Shown: positions 1 to 12,088 of the stretch, one piece after another
Numbering within the stretch: position 1 is the first letter of the stretch
How the letters are laid out: every line of letters starts with the position of its first letter
From: Eremophila alpestris peregrina
Taxonomy: Eukaryota > Chordata > Aves > Passeriformes > Alaudidae
Direction: 5' to 3'
DNA: 64,000 nucleotides
Assembly: GCA_009792885.1 (NCBI GenBank)
Contig: WMCF01000023.1
Span: 13,344,520-13,408,519 of the forward strand
Made by a program: the position numbers and the translations under genes
The notes under the pieces: model-generated
Seen by the model: only the letters and a program-made list of their open reading frames with translations
Told to the model about the DNA's origin: nothing
The model's database searches: none

Positions 1-2467
1 TCCCTATGGATGTATCTAACGATAAATCACTATCAATCACTTTTCAGCATTGGCAGCAGTAATTTTCTATCATCAGTTCTAACTCCTGTAAGTATTAATA
101 TAATATATAGCATGTCATGAATACTGTAAGGGTCTGGAAATAGAAAAAGAGAAGCTCAGAACTTCAGCTAGTGTAAATTAATATCAGTACCATGTACCTC
201 ATGGATTGGGAAATTTGAAGTGAAATCTTATTAAGCTTTCTGTCCCTTTTCCTTCAAAGAAATTCCCCTCTCCAATGAACTTTTGGCTTTCTATTTAAAC
301 AAGGCTGCCAGTAAATTGACACACACTCTCTTCTCAATTTTTTAAAATTTTGATGACTGTTACCCACAGTTCCCCAAAATATTTAAACAACACGTTTAAG
401 CCTCCTTTGAACATAAATTGGTTGATCATGTGAAAACACAGTACAAAAGACTAGAGAAGAGCTTTCTTGACTGGACTAATGCCAAAGCTATAAACCAGTA
501 TCTTGGTGCTGAAAGCTATAAACAGCTACGTGAGTGGCTTAGGATTGCATCTTAAGAACAATTTGTATGCATTCTTCTGCTTAACTGTATCTGGTGACAA
601 CAGAAAACATGGTGCATAAACAGGCACAGGCAGGGTGACACAAAATAAATTCAGGTAATCACTGCCCTTTTCTGTGTTGAAGTTTTGTGGTTCTCTCTAA
701 GACCCAGACTACGCTAGTACAAAAACCACTAACACAGCTTTCTAGGGCAGACAGGGAGTCAAAAGCCACTTACAAATTGGTTTTACTACTTTGTGGAGGA
801 ATGGATAAAGACCATGGGACAGAATATCATCTGTGGGCTCTCTTACTTCCCTTCAACTTTTATTATCTGTAAGTAACAAGATTTTAGCTTTCTCTGTTAC
901 TGTCACCACGGAGACCATGGTTCTCTCAACTATACAATGCAGCCTTGCACCCAGCTTTGTGAAGCTGAGGGGGAAGTATCCCTTTCAGCCTGCCCAAGAC
1001 ATGTTTGGCAGCATGGGACAGAGAACCAAAGTAAGAAATAATTACTGAAAAATGATTGGAGGAAAATTATTTTTACACTGAGGTATCCATTTTCAGTAGT
1101 AGAAAAAGAAGTCTCTGTAGCATACACCTAATGAGTTCCTATTGCTGACAAAGGTGTTTTTTCCACAGAAATACAGAAGCACCATTTTCTGAGAAACTTG
1201 GATTGCTCTGGAACTAAAATGTTCTGCTTACAAGGCAGAAAGATATTTCATGGTGATTCCTGGAATGCAGAATTCAAAATGTGGGATGAAGACATAGAGA
1301 AGGATCTTTCTTTTAAACCAGGTGCATTGTGGAGTTGCATTGAGGTGTTTATTTTGCTACTTTTTTTTTTTTTTTTTCAAACCAAACTCTATCTTGGATA
1401 ATAAGAATTAAAATGATACTTCATATTTACAGAAGAAGAAATCTGTTACTCTTAGATCTGATAAAGCTTTTAGTTCAGGACAGAGAGAGGTGCAATTAGC
1501 ATATGGCGAAGAGTGTGATGTTTGAGCTGTAGGTGGTGGTGTTGCTTTATGGGAGTTTAAGTTCAGTGAGGATGGACTACTTGAAAGGACACAAATAGAG
1601 GTAAATTGGGGCAGCTAAAAAATCAGTTGTCTTCATTTGCCTGAGAGCAGTCAACTTTCCTTCATCCTCAGTTGCTCACACAACACTTTATATAAATATG
1701 AATAAGCATAGAAGTCTTACATTTCACCATGGCTTAGGAGCAGAGGTAGAATAGCAATGCAAGCAGAAGTGCACAGATGCCAGAAAGATAATGGGAGAGG
1801 TTATCTTTATCAATACAGTGCTTACTGACAACTGGTTTTGTCATTCTGCCTTTTTTTATGTAAACTCATTCTTCAAATATGTGTTGTATTATATTTCAAA
1901 GTACATTTCACAGTAGCCTTGGTTTTGGTTTCAGTAAACATTTGTGCAATTTGTCTTGCAGGCAGACTCCAACACCCAACAGAAATAATCAAGTAACTTA
2001 CTTGAGTAAGTTTTGCATACAAAGGAATCCCATTGATTTAGTGTTTGTACACAAACTGGGGAAATAATCTGTACACCTCTATGAACCAATGCATCCACTG
2101 TTCCCATTGACAGGAATTTTAACTTACCTTGTAGATTAGAACTTTTCTGTAAAAACATCTGTCTCACTTAATTTGTAACTTGTTCTGAATTACAGCTCTG
2201 TCTTCCCACTGATTTCCCCAAGGCTTCTGCTTTTCCTGCATGAAAAAATGATACTTTCAGCTCCAGTCTGTAAACTGGTACCAAAGTGACTTCCTTATGG
2301 AGAGCCAAACTGATGGACATGCAGGGATGTTGTAATTCTCTTCAATGTAGCTGCTGGCAGGCACCTGTAGCAAAGCTCTCATATTCCACCATCCCTTGTG
2401 GACAGACCTGTGGACAACAAATCAGTGATGACTGAAGGAATAGCCCCACTTCCCAGCATCTGTGTGC
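1..2467. other. Intergenic, no gene recognised
   Basis: This is AT-rich unique-looking sequence with only short chance ORFs and a T run near 1363-1378. I saw no splice-bounded coding exon, RNA gene or clear repeat. Confidence 0.5.
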
Positions 2468-3055
2468 TGTTTTTGGCTGGGGTAAAGTTAATTTTCTTCA
2501 GAGTGGCTGGTATGGGGCTGTGTTTTGTCTTTGTGCTGAAAACCGTGTGGATAATATAGAGAAGTGTTGTTGTTGCTGAGCAGGGCTGCACAGAGCCAAG
2601 GCCTTCTCTGCTTCTCATACTACCACACTGGCAAGGGGGCTGGGGGTGCATGGGAAGTTTGGGAGGAGATGCAGCCAGGATAGCTGACCCCAGCTGGTAA
2701 AAGGATTATTCCACACCATATGGCATCATATTCAGCATATAAAGGGGTGGGAAAAGGAAGAATGGGGGACTTCTGGAATTAACGTGTTTGCCTTCCCAAG
2801 TAATGGCTACACATGATGGGCTCCTGCTCTCCTGGAGATGGCTGAACACCTGCCTCAGAGTGGGTAGCAGTGAATTAATTACTTGCTTTGCTTTGCTTGT
2901 GTGTGCTGCTTTTTCTTTCCCTATCACACTGCCTTTATCTCCACCCACAAATTTTGCAGCTTTTACCCTTCCAGTTTTGTTCCCAATCCCGCTGGTGGGG
3001 GAGTGAGTGAATGGCTGCTTGGGGCTTGGTTGCTGGCTGGGGTTAAACCACAACA
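2468..3055 (+). mobile_element. Solo LTR of an avian endogenous retrovirus (near full length)
   Basis: The segment opens with TGTTTTTGGCTGG and closes with GGGTTAAACCACAACA, the two ends I recall for an abundant ERV LTR family of Neoaves. Internally it keeps the family landmarks in order: the CTTCTCTGCTTCTCATAC block, a TATA-like ATATAAA at about 2737-2743, and the CTGGAGATGGCTGAACACC block. No viral coding sequence flanks it, so it is a solo LTR left by recombination. I could not see a convincing target-site duplication. A 5'-truncated relative lies near 17,990-18,420. ORFs in it on either strand are fortuitous. Family name not assigned. Confidence 0.8.
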
Positions 3056-6000
3056 AGCTGTCAATAATAAACCATACATGAGTTCATGTTATGCATAAAA
3101 ACCTCTCCAAAACCCCAAATAATGAAGGCATTATTTGGGACCTTCAGCATGTGAACAGAACACTTTTTCTACAGCATCTGAGGTTTAGGAACAGGATGGT
3201 GTCTCCCTGCAGTGGCCACTGAGGCACTATCTCTTTGCTCCCCACAGCAGCTTAGGCACAAGGGCATGAGCTTTCCAGAGATTTACAGCTGGAGGATGCA
3301 CCATGGACAGAGAGAAAACAAAGCAGAGAATATATAAACCAAACTAGAGCCCCTTGGTCTTTTTAGAAAGAATATAATCTTGACTGTGTTTTTGTCTAAA
3401 GGCACCTTAAGGAGCAACCGCCTAAGGGCAAAGTTGGACAAAATTTTTTAGGATGAGAAAGTGCTCAGGATCCAGGGAATCACAGGCACAAATTCAGCCT
3501 CATATATAAGTGTAAGCTTAGGATTAAGTAGTCAGAGTGCTTACCTAGAGCAATTTCCAGCCATGAACACTATTGAGATGTCACTCTTGGGACATTCCAT
3601 TCAGACACAGTATGTAACTTGGGTTTTTCCCGCTTGGCTGTGCTCTGAGGAAGCCTGCATTGCTCCCAAGTCTTCTGGGGATACAGAAAAAAGAATATGA
3701 GGATATTGGGATGAGGAGCTGTCAGTCTCTTAGGCTGTGGTTTTGGTTTTCTTCCCTAGTGACAGAGCTTTTGTGTCCCCCTGGCAGACACTATTCAGCT
3801 TAATAATCATTTAAACTGCCAGTTCATTACTCTCCTGAGTCTTCATGCCAGCTAACAGTTTTAGAGTTGCTTTTCCCTGATCAGTCTAAGACATTCAGAC
3901 CCCTATTTAATTTTTCTCTGCTTGATCTCCACAAATGCTGACACATGCTAACTTGACTCAAGCTTGTCGTTAACTTAAATAATTATAACAATTGCTAACC
4001 TCCATTTAATTTCTTCAAAGAGGGGATTTATGGTAGTTTTTTGCTATCTGAAAAGTTGGCTGTATCTATGTTATTTATCAGGAAGGTCATTTGTGTCCAA
4101 ATCAAATGTGTCACAGATGACAGATCTCTGGTAGGACACTGTTTTTAATTAATTTAACTTAATCTACTTAATGGATTTACTTGTAAGTTATCAGAAAATT
4201 CACTCACAGCTCATATGCTACAAGTTTGGGGATGATCCATGGAGCCTTTACATACTACCTAGAGTCTGTATCCTTAATTTGTTTCTTTAGAAATAAATTT
4301 TTTTAAATTGTAATGGATTTGCTGTTTATCATAGAAATAAAACTAGCTTCATCACTAAGGTTAGAAGGCCAGACAGCTTTAAAGTTGAGAAGTTCCTGAG
4401 TTTAGGCTGTTGTAATGAAATACAATCTCATGCCAGGATTTTTTTTTTTTTTTTTTTTTTAGGTAACCACACGACTTCCAGTGAAAGAGAGATTAATATT
4501 AGCCAGCAATAAAAATAATTTCAGTATCATTGCTCTTTACTTAGCAGATCTTACTTATTTGCTAAATATGGATCAAATCCTTAAAAAGAGATGATTGTTA
4601 ATTTCCCTGTGGGTTTTCCCATGGCAGTCATCACTGTAGTGTGCCAGTACTTCACACTTTTTTCCCCACAACAGTCTTGTTAATTTAATTATTTTTGTTC
4701 TCATTTTCCAGATGGAAATTGAGACAGAATGATTGAGTGCAAATTGTTTCCTCACTTTGTGTTGGGCATTATAAATGAAATAGTTCTCACTGTTGATAAT
4801 TTAAGCTGCAAATTCTTAGCTTGTCTGATCAGATACTTAAGGCGTCGGAAGCAATTAATGAATGCATGTAAAATATGTGGCTTCTTTTCTTGCAGCATGT
4901 TTTCTGACAACTGCCACAGTGGCAAGGAACAAATACAGTTTCCCAGGGTATCAATGGTAGCCTTAAACATGAGCCCATCTTGTCCTGCTCTAAACTTCCA
5001 CAGCTCCCTTTGCTACTCACCTATCAGCCTTGGCAATGAGTGGGGGAATATCATGTGGAACTAAGAAACAGACATGAAATTCAAACTGGCATATAAAAAG
5101 AGAATGGGAAAATTGGTGTTTAGCTGTAAAACGCCCAGAGGGATTACTTATTAAAGTTTTAAAAACAGACAGACTCCTTAAGTCCCCAATTACTTCATAT
5201 ACTATCTAAAAGAAAATCTATCTAGGTCTACCTAGGAAAGATCTAACTAAAATAAACATAAACTTAACCTAATTTTTAAAAATCCACAAGCAAATACTGT
5301 AACAGTGGAGGGCTGGGCATTGCTTGTTTTCTACTTTCCGTCTGAATTCACAAAAAAAAAAAAATTGATGAAGAAAGAAACTGTGGCAAAAGCAACTGGG
5401 CATAAAAAACATGGGACTGTATATACTTCTCTGAATGGTCATGGTTTACATCAAAATCAAATGTTGTTTATATTCAAGTGGGATGTTTCTTACTATTCCA
5501 CGCACTTTTAGCATGACTTCCTTTGTAGTCACTTGTTTAATGAAATATAGATCTTGAGATCTTTGCAGTGCTCCATCTTCTGACAAAACTCTTTGAAGTG
5601 ACAGGTGAATATGTTCCACCATGTAATGGGACAATTTACTTTTGGCTTTAAGTAATTTTTTTCCTTTCATTTTTAAAAATCGGAAGTATATTACATACAA
5701 AACATCATATTAAAGACAACATTTGGAGGTGCAAGTAGTCATAACAAAAGGCCCTTTAAATGAAATTAATATCAAATATTGAAAAATCATGCAAAACATT
5801 CAAGATTTATCTAATTTGTTGCATGGAGATCATACTTTTGTGACTTTGCTTTATGAAAATATTTTTGTTCTATACAGAAGTTAACATTGAACTAGCCTGC
5901 ATTTCTTGTAAGTGCTTTGCTATGCTGTTTCTTTTAATAGGTCTCTAGAGCCATTGAATCTAAATAGGAATTTTTCAGGTGACAGTGCTTTGCATCAGAT

Positions 6001-8875
6001 CATTACTCAGTCTCTTGCCCCAAAAGCACTAAGTACTGAGGAGTAATTAAATGGATATAAGTTCATAAAAGTCCCTGTGCAGAGGAGACTCATATCCTGC
6101 TCTTCACTCCTACTCTCTGAACTGCAAATACATGAAATTCATAGTAAAATTGCACAAACCTATTCCTTTCACTTTTACCAAATACATATTTCATCCCAAG
6201 TATCTCCTGCTCTTAACCTATCCCTGTGAAAACTATTTTGACTGTTTTGATTTGTAGTCAGAGAATTCCCACTGAAGTGTTTCCAGAAATCTCAGCCAGG
6301 ACAGTTTTAAAGGAATCAAGAGGCAGTCCCTATGGTAACTATATCCCATAAATTTAGGGATTTACAGGTTGATCCTAGCATTTTTAACTCCATTTAAAAA
6401 CCCAGTAGCAGCTGCTACAGACCCAGAAATATTGGTGTAATAATAATTTTTTGATGATGCTGCTTTGAAAATTGGTCATAGAATTGTTCCTCAGCTTGAG
6501 TTTCCCAGGGGCACTGAGATAAAGTGCAATGCAGCCAAGTAATCTTGAAGTGATAGGAGTAGGGATTACTCTGGCAGGGATTACCTCTGCAAGAGAAGTC
6601 ACTCTTCTCACCAGATACAGATGAGAATGCTGATAATAAATCTAACTGAGCAAAGCTTTAGCATCCTTCAGTTTTATCTAAACAGCAGAATTTAGCTGAG
6701 ATCTTTCCAAGCTAATGAGGCCATCATAGAGGGCACTTCTGTGATGGCTGTACAGCACTGGAGAATGGAGCCCAGTCTTTAGCTGTAGTAAATCAGCTCA
6801 GTTATCTCCTCACTAAATTGGCAAGTACTGTCATTTCCAAAGCCTCCAATGGCTTCAGGAATCAAGCTGCCATCCCTAACTTTGTATGTCTGCTTCAGGA
6901 TGAAATGAAAGTACTCCTCTTAATGCCTAGAAATCCTCTGCCCTCAACTCTGTTCATTATTACAATGTCTTGAAATTCAGACAGAATTGCTTAAGTAACT
7001 GAAAAATAATCTCCAGATATTAAGAGATCTGCAGCAAAAACAATAAGCAAGTGATCCCTAGAGTAGGGGCTTTGTATCTTCTTTTGCTTATACAAGACCA
7101 TAGCAGCTTCACAGAAGCTATGGCAGCAGAAGAATCAAATGACAAGAGCACAAAGCCCTACAATTATTGCTAATTACATCTTTAAAAATTAGGATTTTCC
7201 AATGTAAAAGGGAAATTTGAAGTGCATGGGAAGGCTTGCATGAGTTTTCTCACAAAAGGCTCCTTCCTGTTAGCTGTTGATCTGCTTTTGTGTCAGTTTT
7301 TTTATGGTTTTTCTTTTTTATGCCTTAGTTACCTATTCTTATCCCATAAGGGGAAAAGATTTTTTTGTGGTGGGGCTTTTCACTTGACATCTCTAAAAAC
7401 TAGAAAAGATGGGCACATATTTATAAATCTGCATAGCAGACATTAACTTTTCTTCCCTATAGACTGAGAGAATCTTTACCTGTGTGAGTTTCACCGAGTG
7501 CTTCATGCACAGCTCCAGATTATCGCTATAGACAATTGGTTTCCCCTTTCTTGGCAGTCACTCATTTCATTGTTGTGCTGGGCTGAGCAGGGACAGAGGT
7601 CTGGGATTTGCCCAGGCCAGAGATTAGATCATGTTTAAGCGGCACTGTAATTATAATGTTTCCTTCTCTTCCCCTTCTCACCTTCCAGGTTTGCTTCCTA
7701 TATTGTCTTCAGCCTCCAAAGTCTGCTATTTTCTTGCTTCTGTTTTAAGTGGCCCAGCTAAAAGCATCCTCCTTTCCATAACCCGTTTCTTTTCTAAATG
7801 GACAGATTTTTTTCCCCCTCTGGATCTTTTCCAGTCTTCATTTTCTGTCTATCACGGCTTTCAGTCAGTCTGCCTGACAAATCCTCTCTCACTCTGCTCC
7901 CAAAACCCTGGCTTTTGATCCAGTGTTCAGCCATTTCACCTCTGGGCTTCCAGTCCTGTAACTTGGAAGATATAGCAATAAAGCAAGCACAAGTAAGACT
8001 AATCTCTGAAATAGACTGGGTAATTCTCCTTCCTATTCTCCCCCAAGGCAAACACATTGACATTTTGAGTTAAGTTAAATTCTGGCTATATAAAAAGAAA
8101 CTGAAGCTTACCTATAAAGTTTCTAATGGCTAATGCTGACAGTGTCTCAGAGGGCAAAAACTGGGGCAGAACTTGCTGCAATAAAAAGTAAATTTCTCTG
8201 GGTAATGGTGGGGAAATCACTCTTCCTCTGTAAAAGCAAATCTTACTGTGTTTAGACATTCTGAGGAAAGCTATTAATTCTGGGCCTGACCCATCTAACA
8301 CTAATGTAAATCAGAAAGAAACACCTTGAAATCAGACGAGTTACAAAAATGCATTAAAAAATCTTTAATTTTTATTAAGGCCAGGAGCACTATTGTGAAA
8401 AGAGGAACTAAGCCTCTTCCTCTCCACAAAACTGACATTTCTAAACTTGCTAACAGGAGGAGCAATGTGATCTAGCATCAGAGCACCAAAATAACAGTTG
8501 GGAGGCCTTGATTCTGTTCCTGGCTCTGACAGTAACATATTAGGTGACAATGAGAAGACCATTTCACTTTTGTAAGCCGACACTTCCTCTCTCACCCTTG
8601 GTCTTGTACATCTGTAAATTCTTTGGTCTTAACAGGACCTTCAAAATATTGTCATAATGTAACAAATTGACCCTAGCAAAGTCTTATTCTAACAGAAAAT
8701 TAAGTGGGACTTATATACACTGAAGTTACTTCAGAATCATGGAAAACACATATCAGGGTATTGTTTATTAGCACTGGGATTGCTCCCGAGCAATGAGGCT
8801 GTTTTATTACTCAGACTCATTTGTTATCAACAGTCACAATGTTTTCTTAAGATGACAAAAAATCAGTCTATCTAA
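3056..8875. other. Intergenic, no gene recognised
   Basis: This stretch is AT-rich, with a run of 22 T at 4439-4460. Short ORFs here lack family resemblance, flanking splice signals or biased codon use. I saw no clear repeat family. Confidence 0.5.
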
Positions 8876-9240
8876 CTTGCAATTAGGGATTTTAAAAAAA
8901 GCTTGACAAAAAGATTTGACCTTAATTTAAAAAATTAACACTCTGACAAAAAGCAAATGAAGTCCATTTTCAGTTTAATTAAAACAACACAATTACAATG
9001 TAAATAATTGTGTTTTATTAATCATCGGCATTCAGGCTTGAGACTGGAGCAATACTAATGATAATTAAGTTGCTGGTGCTGAGTATGGTGCCTTAATAAT
9101 TACATAGTAGTTAATACAGAATGCTAACTAAAACTGGGAAGTTCTGCATAGCAATTAAGTTATCTCAGGCTGCTAATTAATTATGTTAATTTAGAATTAC
9201 TTCAGTTTCCTGAGTAGACTGGGCTTGTTAAACTTCAAGT
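8876..9240. promoter_or_regulatory. Candidate enhancer-like block dense in TAAT/ATTA sites
   Basis: About 360 bp carry well over ten TAAT or ATTA cores, several in tandem, for example TTTAATTAAAA, TTATTAATCATC, CTAATGATAATTAAG, CCTTAATAATTACAT and GCTAATTAATTATG. This is the composition typical of deeply conserved homeodomain-bound enhancers near developmental genes. It is not a simple repeat: the motifs sit in otherwise varied sequence. Conservation cannot be tested here, so the enhancer call is inference. The likely neighbour upstream (BRSK2, by synteny) is a neural kinase gene. Confidence 0.35.
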
Positions 9241-10235
9241 CGCCATTGTCACTTTCTGTCAGATGCAACAGAACTGGTGCTCTCTTTCCCTTTCCATTGA
9301 AGTTTACACAAGAATGTTTCACATCATCAAAGTGGTTTCTAAGGGAGAGAGATTCCACAGAATCTTACACTCTATTTTTTTAGTTATTTTTCTGGCACAT
9401 GCAGATAGCATGTTTATAGCTCAGAATGCTTAATCATTACAAGGACCCTTCTAATTATTAATGTCAAGGCAAAGTCTTCTTTTTTTAAGTTGTTCTTAAT
9501 AGTCCTTCTTAAAAAAACATGGTTATTTTAAGGGATATGAAGAGAATGAGAACAAGAAACTAAGCTGCTTCATGGATAGACCAGAGACAGAATTAAAAAG
9601 TTAGAGGTAATTCCTGCTTCCAGTTATAATACTGAGGACTGTGCTTTAAAATGTGGGCTTCTGAGTCAGGATTTGAGCTCTAAAGCAGACATTGCAAAGA
9701 GCTTGATTGCACAAGGTCTCAAAGGTAAAAGGCAAATGAGAAAATACCTTGCAAGGGAAAGTAAACTGGCCCCACTTGTCTATTTAAAATTCCTCAGAAA
9801 TACGGAAATCAAACAGAGGAAGATTAATGAGTACTTTCCCTACATTTGCAAGGAATAGGTGAAAGAAAAAGGCAGAGGTCCATCTTGAGTGGCTGGGAGT
9901 CAGTAACCTAATGTCCCCATTTCATTTTACTACCATCTGATGGGGTGGTCTGTCCCCTGGTTTCAGAATAGTGTTGCAGGTAGTAATATGATCTCTTTCC
10001 TTCTCTTCCTAATTCTAAAAAAACCCACCTCCCCCAATTATGCATGTTGATCTATTTATCTATCAATCTATCTATCTACTGATATACATACATATACTAA
10101 GATTCATTTGGGCAACCCACTCACCTCAATCAGCTAAATGCTTTTATGCATCATGGTCTAATTTCTGAGCACCAGACAATCTCATCCTTGTTTCTTAGAG
10201 AAGTAAACTGCTCTGCCCCTTTCATGGAGTAGCTT
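9241..10235. other. Intergenic with a short TCTA-type microsatellite
   Basis: There is no gene. A degenerate (TCTA)n microsatellite lies at 10051-10080, followed by an ATACATACATA stretch. The rest is AT-rich and unremarkable. Confidence 0.5.
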
Positions 10236-11672
10236 ACATACTATAGTGCCCCATACTGTTTATGAACAGAGAAGGGCTGGTGGGTGGTGAAATTGTTTGA
10301 GGCTGTCTTGGGCATAGTGATTACAAAATGAGGGAATGACTGCCAGAGAAGTAAGGAGCGGGGTCAGCAGAACCGCAGCTTTGGGCTTCTGGAGGGCAAC
10401 CTTGGCCTGTTTAGGAGCCTGCTTGAGAGAGTCCCTTGGGGGGCTGAAGGGCAAAGGAGTGAGGAAGATTGAATATTCTTCAAGAAAATTCTAAAGACAT
10501 AGGAACAGGCTGTGCCCATGTGCTCAAGGATGAGCTGGGCTGGAACACAGGAAAAAAAAGGGCCTACCAACTTTGTAAGAAGGGGTGGGCAACTCAGGAG
10601 GACTACAAGGATATTGTGAGATTATACAGGGAAAAAAAATAGAAGGCCCAGAGCCCAGCTAGAACCTAATTTAACAAGTGCAGTAAATGACAACAAAAAT
10701 GTTTCTATAAATACATTAACAACATAAGGGTGGCTAAGAAGACTCTCTATCCTTTATTGAATGTAGGGGAAACACACTGACAAAGGATAAGGAAAAGGCC
10801 TAAGTACTTAATGCCACCTTTCCCTCAGTTTTTAATAACAAAACCAGTTGTTCTTGGGAGTACCTAGCCCCCTGAACTGAAGACAGGGAACAGAATGAAG
10901 ACCCAATAATCCAAGTAGAAATGGTCAGTGACTTGCTGCGCCACTTAGACACACACCAATCTGTTGTACTGAGGGAGCTGGTGGAAGTGCTCACCAATTC
11001 ACTTCCAATCATTTGTCAGCTGTCCTGGCTCATTGGGGAGCTCCCAGTTGACTGAAGGTTAGCAAATGTGATGCCCATCTACAAAAGGGGCCAGAGGAAG
11101 GATCCACAGATCTACAGGCCTGTCAGCCTAACCTTGGTGCCAGGGAAAGTCAGTGATTGTCCCCCTGTACTAGGCACTGCTGAGGTGTCCAATGCTGGTC
11201 TCCTCACTAGAAGAAAGTCATTGAGGTGTTGGAGTATGTCTGGAGAAGGACAACGGAGTACAAGGACACAGGATCTGGAGCACAGATCCTTTTAACCTGG
11301 AGAAAAGGAGGCACAGGGAGGACCTTATCCCTCTCTACAACTGCCTTTAGGGGGATTGTAGTGAGGTTGGTCCCAAGTGATAGGAAGCAACTAGTAGCAA
11401 GCTACAGGACAAGAGAAACTGTCCTCAGGTTGTGCCAGGGAAGGTTCAGATTGGGCATCAGGAAAAATTTCTTCACTGGAAGGATGATCAGGCATTGGAA
11501 CAGGCCGCCCAGCAAAGTGGTGGAGTCACTGTCCCTGGAGGTACGTAAAAATGTGTACATGTGGGGTGTAGGGACATGGTTTAGTGGTGAACTTGGCAGT
11601 GTTAGGATTATGTGTGAACTTGATGATTTCAAGTGTCTTTCCCAACCCAAACGATTCTGTGATTTTGTTCCT
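10236..11672 (+). mobile_element. CR1 LINE remnant, ORF2 to 3' end
   Basis: This is a degraded, internally shortened CR1 retrotransposon. Near 11,062-11,150 the broken reading frame spells reverse-transcriptase landmarks: PIYKRG, then RKDPQIYRPVSLT. Further on come the conserved CR1 3' blocks ('GGAGAAAAGGAGGCACAGGG', 'CTTCACTGGAAGGATGATCAG', 'GGAACAGGCCGCCCAG'). The copy ends with an ATTCTGTGATT-type tail at about 11,655-11,668. Several stops and frame changes show it is dead. The 152-residue ORF at 11,226-11,684 belongs to this element and is not a host gene. Confidence 0.85.
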
Positions 11673-11892
11673 TCATCTCTTTGAGAAACAATCTGATTGT
11701 GGTCAACACGGAGTTGCAGGGAATGTGACTTTTTCTTTTCTCCTTTCTTTTGGCAGAGTAAGGGTTACAAAAAAAGAATTTATTCTAACGCAATGGCAAC
11801 ATCAAGAGCTTTAAATCCTGATCTTACATTTTCTAATGCGCATTCATCTCTTACATTGACTGCTTCCTCATACTGTTTTTCACCTAGAGGGT

Positions 11893-12088
11893 GTTTTCAC
11901 ACTGGAACAGGCTCCCCAGGGAAGTGGTCACAGCACCAGCCTGACAGAGTTCAAGAACAGTTTGGACAATGCTCTCAGGCATGTGGTGTGACTCTTGGGG
12001 TGTCCTGAGCAGGGCCAGGAGTTGGACTCGATGACCCTAATGGATCCCTTCCAACTCAGCATATTCTATGATTCTATTATTCTGTGAA
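11893..12088 (+). mobile_element. CR1 LINE 3' end fragment
   Basis: This is a second, separate CR1 3' fragment. It has the typical 'CACTGGAACAGGCTCCCCAG' block, then 'GGACTCGATGACCCTAATGG', and ends in the diagnostic ATTCTATGATTCTATTATTCTG 3' microsatellite. Confidence 0.88.

Noticed and set aside
11226..11684. A 152-codon ORF as a host gene
   Set aside because: It lies in a CR1 LINE 3' region with recognisable CR1 blocks and a terminal ATTCTGTG tail.
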